The notes under the pieces are model-generated. The model saw nothing but the letters and a program-made list of their open reading frames with translations, had not been told where the DNA came from and ran no database searches. Positions 59,912 to 64,000 of a DNA stretch of 64,000 bases are shown here, piece by piece; position 1 is the stretch's first letter, and the number at the start of each line of letters is the position of its first letter. The position numbers and the translations under genes were made by a program. Source of the DNA: Micropterix aruncella. Its lineage: Eukaryota > Arthropoda > Insecta > Lepidoptera > Micropterigidae. The DNA lies in the NCBI GenBank assembly GCA_944548615.1, contig OX155961.1:20715971-20779970 (forward strand), read 5' to 3'.

Positions 59912-60032
59912 AATATCACGTGGCAGTACTCAGGCGGTCACCCATACAATATTGACCACGCCCGACGCTGCTTAACTTCGTTGATCTGAAGGGAACCACT
60001 GTTTCAACACACACGGCTACGGACGTCACGGC
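59912..60032 (-). pseudogene. 5S rRNA-derived sequence (pseudogene or 5S-headed SINE)
   Basis: On the minus strand 60032 to about 59912 aligns with insect 5S rRNA along its length. The 5' part (GCC..GACGTCCGTA) is followed by TGTTGAAACA.TGGTTCC, by GATCAACGAAGTTAAGCA, and by GTCGGGCGTGGTCAATA and ATGGGTGACCGCCTGAGTAC. The internal pol III control elements (A box AGTTAAGC, C box GGTGACCGCCTG) are preserved. The 3' end (CACGTGATATTATAA) no longer pairs with the 5' end to form helix I, so it cannot be a normal 5S gene. It is either a processed pseudogene or the head of a 5S-derived SINE. Confidence 0.85.
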
Positions 60033-60439
60033 TGATGTTTGAAATATTATTTCCCTGATATCTCAAAACAAAGATTCTGGAGTTGAAACCCTTTTGAGCT
60101 GATATATCAATATAATCGTTTTAGAAAATTAATTTGATTATCGATTATTATTGTGTTTTTATCACTTCGAAGACGGTACGATTCCTCCTCTTCTTGACGT
60201 GCCTCGTCCACGTGACGTTGGCTTCCCGAGGCAGATACAAATAAATATCTACCTGGCTAAATGTTCTCATATAATTTGGCCTCAATAACGCGTCGTAAAA
60301 TCCGAGACGTTCGATGGATGTAATAAACATGAATTTTATTTTAAAACATTTCCGAGAAGTTGTTATATCTTTCGACCTTTCTCTTGGCGGTTTCGTAAAA
60401 AGCCAGACCATCGCTGCTGCGATATATTTATAGTCAAGT

Positions 60440-60850
60440 GTTTCGATTTCGGTTTCGTTATTTAGTTATTTTTAGATATAAACTGTTTGGAAATCGTGAA
60501 TTAACAAAATTTCGTTTCTCACCTAACTGCGATTATTGTCGTTCGAACGCCGCTTTCTTTATAATTGTGCACATTATCGCTTTGGTTATTTTTACACAGA
60601 TTTGCACTTTCCACTTGTGTGTGAACTTGTGTATCTGTCGCGAGCTGTCGATCCGAGAGCGGCAATCAGTGGCCGCTTCGAGATAACGAGGATTTCCGCG
60701 AGTCGAGCGGTGCGAATTCAAATTCTGGCAAAACGGTGGAAACCGCTCGCGCGCGTAAATTCATAAATGAAACTGATGCGTGTGCGGCATTAGCGGGCGA
60801 GCGGCGCGGCGGCTCGTCTTCGCCGCGCCTACGTACTTTTCAAGCACGTG
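60440..60850 (+). promoter_or_regulatory. CpG-rich segment, candidate promoter and non-coding first exon
   Basis: Base composition shifts abruptly to CpG-rich between about 60610 and 60850, with many CG dinucleotides (GCGGGCGAGCGGCGCGGCGG near 60793). The segment ends in a donor-like CAC|GTGAGTTTGGG (GT at about 60848). ATG codons are few and no long frame is present, so if transcribed this would be a 5' UTR exon. Such islands in an AT-rich insect genome usually mark a host gene's promoter. No downstream exon is visible in the window. Confidence 0.35.
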
Positions 60851-61070
60851 AGTTTGGGAAATAGTAAGCGAGACGGGCGAACAGTCCTAGATATGGCAGT
60901 GCATCTATTTATTTATTTATATATCCACTTATGGATATTTTATCCAATTAAAATGTTACGGATCTTTATCTAAGAAAAACTACTTAGGTACTTATCTTTA
61001 AAAAAATGATAAGGACTTATAGTTCAATAACAACTTAAGTTTAAGTGCATCGCATATATCTAATTTAATA

Positions 61071-61684
61071 TGTGAGGGACCACCCCTCACAAGACTCCAG
61101 ATTATTCGATGTGAGGTGGCGGTGTCAACTTGCGAGTTATCTCCGTATTTAAAGGCGGTTTTGATGAAGCAGAAGGTTTTTATTGATTGAATCCATTGAA
61201 TATTGCCAGTTATAACGCTTGCCGAATTAACGAGTGCCCGGATTACTTTATCGAGACGCGAGGGTTGCGCGACGGAGGTTAAGCAGGAATAGTGGATGAG
61301 GATTGTGCGTGTGCTCCTAGTATCTTGTACTGGACACGGTTCGAGTTTGTGGGATTACAGACTGATGCTTTGAGACTCAGGGAGAATGAGGAAAGGAAAA
61401 CAAGGAGCCGGATTCGTTGATCTAACTCATGAGAGAGAGTGCCGAATATGCCGTCGCAACCTTGGGCGAAGGTGATCACTCGAGCAATGATAATTTGGTT
61501 GCTTTTTGGACGGTTTATATAGGCCGTGGAATGATGCAATTCGAAATATTCTGAGTAAAAGTATTGTTTCATCGTGCTGATTCATAGCTGCACGAGTCAA
61601 AATAATAGCTGAATTGTGTCTGTGGCTTTCACTGGAAATCGATGCATTTGTTGATCGTATGTAGTGGACTTAAGGTCCGTTACA
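61071..61684 (-). mobile_element. Solo LTR, family L, copy 3
   Basis: This 614 bp unit, on the minus strand, starts TGTAACGGACCTTAAGTCC and ends GGTGGTCCCTCACA. It is flanked by AATA at 61067-61070 and 61685-61688. TATA box on the minus strand CCTATATAAACC (about 61524-61513) and AATAAA downstream. Collinear with copies 1 and 2. Confidence 0.85.
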
Positions 61685-61723
61685 AATATATAGATTAATT
61701 AGAGAAAATTAGATAACTAAATA

Positions 61724-61933
61724 CACCGTGGAATTTAAATTGCGCACATTCTACCCGTTAAATAGATCACAAAAATATCTTTTAATTTTATTTGATTAAA
61801 AAAAAACTAAAAAAAAGGTATCCATACTTTGTTATTTTTTAATCGAATAAAAAATCATATGTATATTTTTGTTAACTATTTAATGGGTAGAATCACCCCT
61901 TAAAGTTTTGTGCGCAATTTAAATTCCACGGTG
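61724..61933. mobile_element. Tc1/mariner-type MITE, 210 bp
   Basis: Terminal inverted repeats CACCGTGGAATTTAAATTGC and its exact complement bound a 210 bp AT-rich non-coding interior, with a second inner inverted pair (CTACCCGTTAAATAG / CTATTTAATGGGTAG). The element is flanked by TA at 61722-61723 and 61934-61935, as in Tc1/mariner insertions. Confidence 0.85.
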
Positions 61934-62249
61934 TATATAAAAGAGGAAAAATACAAGTCCATTATTATTAGCATTGATTATTAAGTCATATTTTAAAGTA
62001 AAGGTCTGCATTATTATTATTATTGTCATACATTGCACTACACCTTATATTTTAATACTATTTATTTATTTGTTCTACAAACTTCATATTACGACATTTT
62101 ACATTAATATTTATTTCCATGACCATGCTATATCAATATTTTAAATATAATTATAAGTTTAATTTGAATTCGCTAATCTATTTTACATTTTATCATATTT
62201 TGTATTTTTCATTTTAATATTATGTGCACATAAATAAATCTTTGCCATA

Positions 62250-62358
62250 CATAGAGTTTTCCTTGGTACGGGCTATGGCCTAGTTAGGCAGATTCTGCAA
62301 CTAATACGATTGTAAATTTATGTTTTATATGAATAAAATTATTATTATTATTATTATA
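62250..62358 (+). repeat. LINE-like 3' end with (ATT)n tail
   Basis: GGTACGGGCTATGGCCTAGTTAGGCAG (shared with about 31240) is followed by GAATAAAATTATTATTATT. It is a truncated retroposon 3' end. Confidence 0.45.
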
Positions 62359-62379
62359 TATATGGTACTAGTAGAATAT

Positions 62380-62560
62380 TACCCAGTCTGGCCCGGGTAG
62401 CGTTCAAGGCGGGTTCATGGCGAACGGTTGAACGGTATAAAAGTTGATATTCTGCATCGCCATTTAGTGGCGAGGTACAAGTGGATAGCGCGAAAATATT
62501 ATCCGGGCTTAAGGCGACATGAGACCTCAGAATAATATCCGAAATGGCGGACACGCGAAA
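62380..62560. repeat. Low-copy repeat also at 63.36-63.47 kb
   Basis: ACGGT(T)(G/A)AACGGTATAAAAGTTGAT, CCAT(C/T)T(A/G)GTGGC and AGTGGATAGC occur here and again at 63385-63450 in the same order. The unit encloses the SINE at 62.9 kb. Confidence 0.45.
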
Positions 62561-62890
62561 AAATAGGCGGAGTCAATTTTGTAGGGTTTGACCAATAAAA
62601 ATCCAGCGTTGATGAAGCGTCAAGCGCAGATTCCACGTCCGCTAGCGCCGGGAACCAAACGCATACTAAACGGTCAATCGCAGCGCTAGCACAAAATAAC
62701 TATATTTATGCAGTGGTGGTATAAGGGTGTTAATGGCAAAGCATATTTAGCGTAACTCTCAGAGCGCTCTCACGTTTCAATTATTTGTAATTAATTTAGG
62801 GCCTAAATAAAAAATGTGGCTAAGTGCTGCCCTAGAAAATTAATCAGTCAATATAATGAAATTATAATAAGACACACTCACCGCTTACAC

Positions 62891-63135
62891 GGCGCCCGGT
62901 GGCATAGTGGTTAAGTCGCCTGATCTTACATTTTAAGGTCCCGGGTTCGATTCCCGGCTGGGTCAGCATTTTCCGTCGGGATCAAATTAACGAAATTGCA
63001 TTTTCAATTCTGTCGATCGAATGCAATAACAAGACACACACTTACAAACATGTTGGTTGTAAGAGATTGTCATATGACAATAAACCCGCCCATTGTGACA
63101 TTTTCACAATAAAGAGTGTAAACAAACAAACAAAC
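62891..63135 (+). mobile_element. tRNA-derived SINE, copy 2
   Basis: The head has an A box TGGCATAGTGG (62900-62910) and a B box GGTTCGATTCC (62944-62954). A body with AATAAACCCGCCCATTGTGA follows, then an (AAAC)n tail at 63119-63135. It is the same family as 33.06-33.33 kb, in the opposite orientation. The anticodon region (CTTACATTTTAAG) does not form a 7-base loop, so no functional tRNA is expected. Confidence 0.9.
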
Positions 63136-63573
63136 ATACATTGTAGGAGTAAACGCGCCGGAAAGTTTTCGAAGTCAGTTTAAAGCCTTAATGTCCAAGG
63201 CAATGAGCAACTTTTTTGAGTCCAAATTTTAAATTAGTTCCATATCGAGGGATTCACTTAGAAACTTTTTTTAATTAATTCTTATGTTTTCCAAAAAACT
63301 CATAAAACTAAAATTCCTCAGATATGGTCGTTCCCAGGTATCATGTCGCCTTAAATATCTATGTATACCAATTTCCATGACGATCGGTTAAACGGTATAA
63401 AAGTTGATCTGTTGCAGTACCATCTGGTGGCCGGTTACAACAAAGTGGATAGCATAAAAACCATCTCCATAAAAAAATACACACAGAGTGAGTTTTTTAT
63501 TAGTGACATCCTTGTAGTGGGTGAATCAGTACGAGTAAGTAAGCAACATGACTGTTAAATAAAAGTTTGACAA

Positions 63574-63660
63574 GCATTGAGTGCGCTACGCCATCTAGCG
63601 GTAGGTAAAATATCGCGATTATTTTACCTACCGCTAAATAGCGTAACGCTCTCAACGCTT
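63574..63660. repeat. Inverted repeat with ~38 bp imperfect arms
   Basis: GCATTGAGTGCGCTACGCCA...TAGCGGTAGGTAAAAT (63574-63611) is inverted at 63621-63660. A third partial arm ATTTTACCTACCGCTAAATAGC lies at about 63779-63800. Confidence 0.8.
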
Positions 63661-64000
63661 TTTATACTTTTTTTTGAAAAAAAAAACTTTTCAAATTTTC
63701 AAAAAGAAAGATTTTTTTTTAACTTGCTTATATGTTTGTACTGATTTGCCCACTACAAAGATGTCGCTGGCTCGCGATATTTTACCTACCGCTAAATAGC
63801 ACAGCGCAAGTTTTTATACTTTTTTTAAAATAAAAAATCAAACTCTAAAAAAGTTTTTTTTTACTTTTTTTAATAATATACCTTGATTAATGTAATTGTT
63901 GATTAATAAATTCTTTTTTTAATAATCAACATCAAGTTGATGCTGATTATTGTCTCTCGTGAAAAATCAATTGTTTTAAAGGAGAATTTAATTCGTCATA
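63661..64000. other. AT-rich window end
   Basis: Poly-A/T-rich, with a short inverted pair AATAATCAACATCAA/TTGATGCTGATTATT at about 63919-63950. No gene is seen. Confidence 0.55.

Noticed and set aside
60148..60411. 87-codon minus-strand frame
   Set aside because: No domain, no splice sites and no similarity to other parts of the window; likely a chance frame in GC-richer DNA.
62891..62966. tRNA gene
   Set aside because: A and B boxes are good and the acceptor pairs in the sister copy, but the anticodon arm does not fold normally and a SINE body with (AAAC)n tail follows in both copies.

Overview
The window is animal nuclear DNA, most likely from a lepidopteran or closely related insect. 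I see introns-and-repeats architecture, no bacterial operons, a tRNA-headed SINE, Helitrons with the butterfly/moth-type 5' end (TCTATACTAATATTAT), RTE and jockey/CR1-like LINE debris, and long (AT)n arrays. There is no complete protein-coding gene. Almost everything recognisable is a transposable element or its wreckage. The host contributes at most a few candidate exons: 31.5-32.0 kb on the minus strand, a CpG-rich possible first exon at 60.4-60.85 kb, and weaker ones at 7.3 kb and 17 kb.

Layout, left part. 0-1.2 kb is the 3' part of a non-LTR retrotransposon with a CCHC knuckle and a restriction-like endonuclease. 1.5-4.1 kb holds two copies of a G/C-run repeat (family X), a LINE endonuclease piece and a ~650 bp SINE-like element (family S). 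4.9-8.7 kb has AT arrays and LINE fragments. 10.6-11.6 kb has a solo LTR beside a Helitron end. 15-16.6 kb has an internally deleted LINE and a solo LTR with 4 bp target duplication. 17.6-18.6 kb carries a broken RAG1/Transib-like transposase on the minus strand. 19.4-23.2 kb is AT-rich, bracketed by inverted repeats, with a primer-binding-site-like motif and a 393 bp MITE.

Middle. 24.7-27.2 kb is a minus-strand LINE with one family S element inserted in it and a second family S element inserted inside the first; both have intact 13-14 bp target duplications. 28.6-29.95 kb contains a diverged S copy, strong hairpins and a short interspersed repeat. 33.0-36.6 kb has a SINE, an RTE LINE, a jockey-like LINE and a second solo LTR. 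37.5-40.0 kb is a striking block of (TA)n arrays, long inverted repeats and a perfect 168 bp spacerless palindrome.

Right part. 45.2-45.9 kb is a diverged S copy with a 35 bp-arm hairpin. 48.2-49.9 kb is the second copy of the restriction-like-endonuclease element, split by a 5'-truncated S element. 50.3-53.1 kb is a LINE split by a full S element (14-15 bp target duplication) and by a 513 bp MITE. Then come family X, two Helitrons (55.6 and 57.3 kb), a LINE, a 5S rRNA-derived sequence (59.9 kb), the third solo LTR (61.1 kb), a mariner-type MITE (61.7 kb) and the second SINE (62.9 kb).

The window is best read as a stratified record of insertions: several elements can be ordered in time because younger ones split older ones. 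All protein calls come from motif recognition in the translated sequence; no database search was run.
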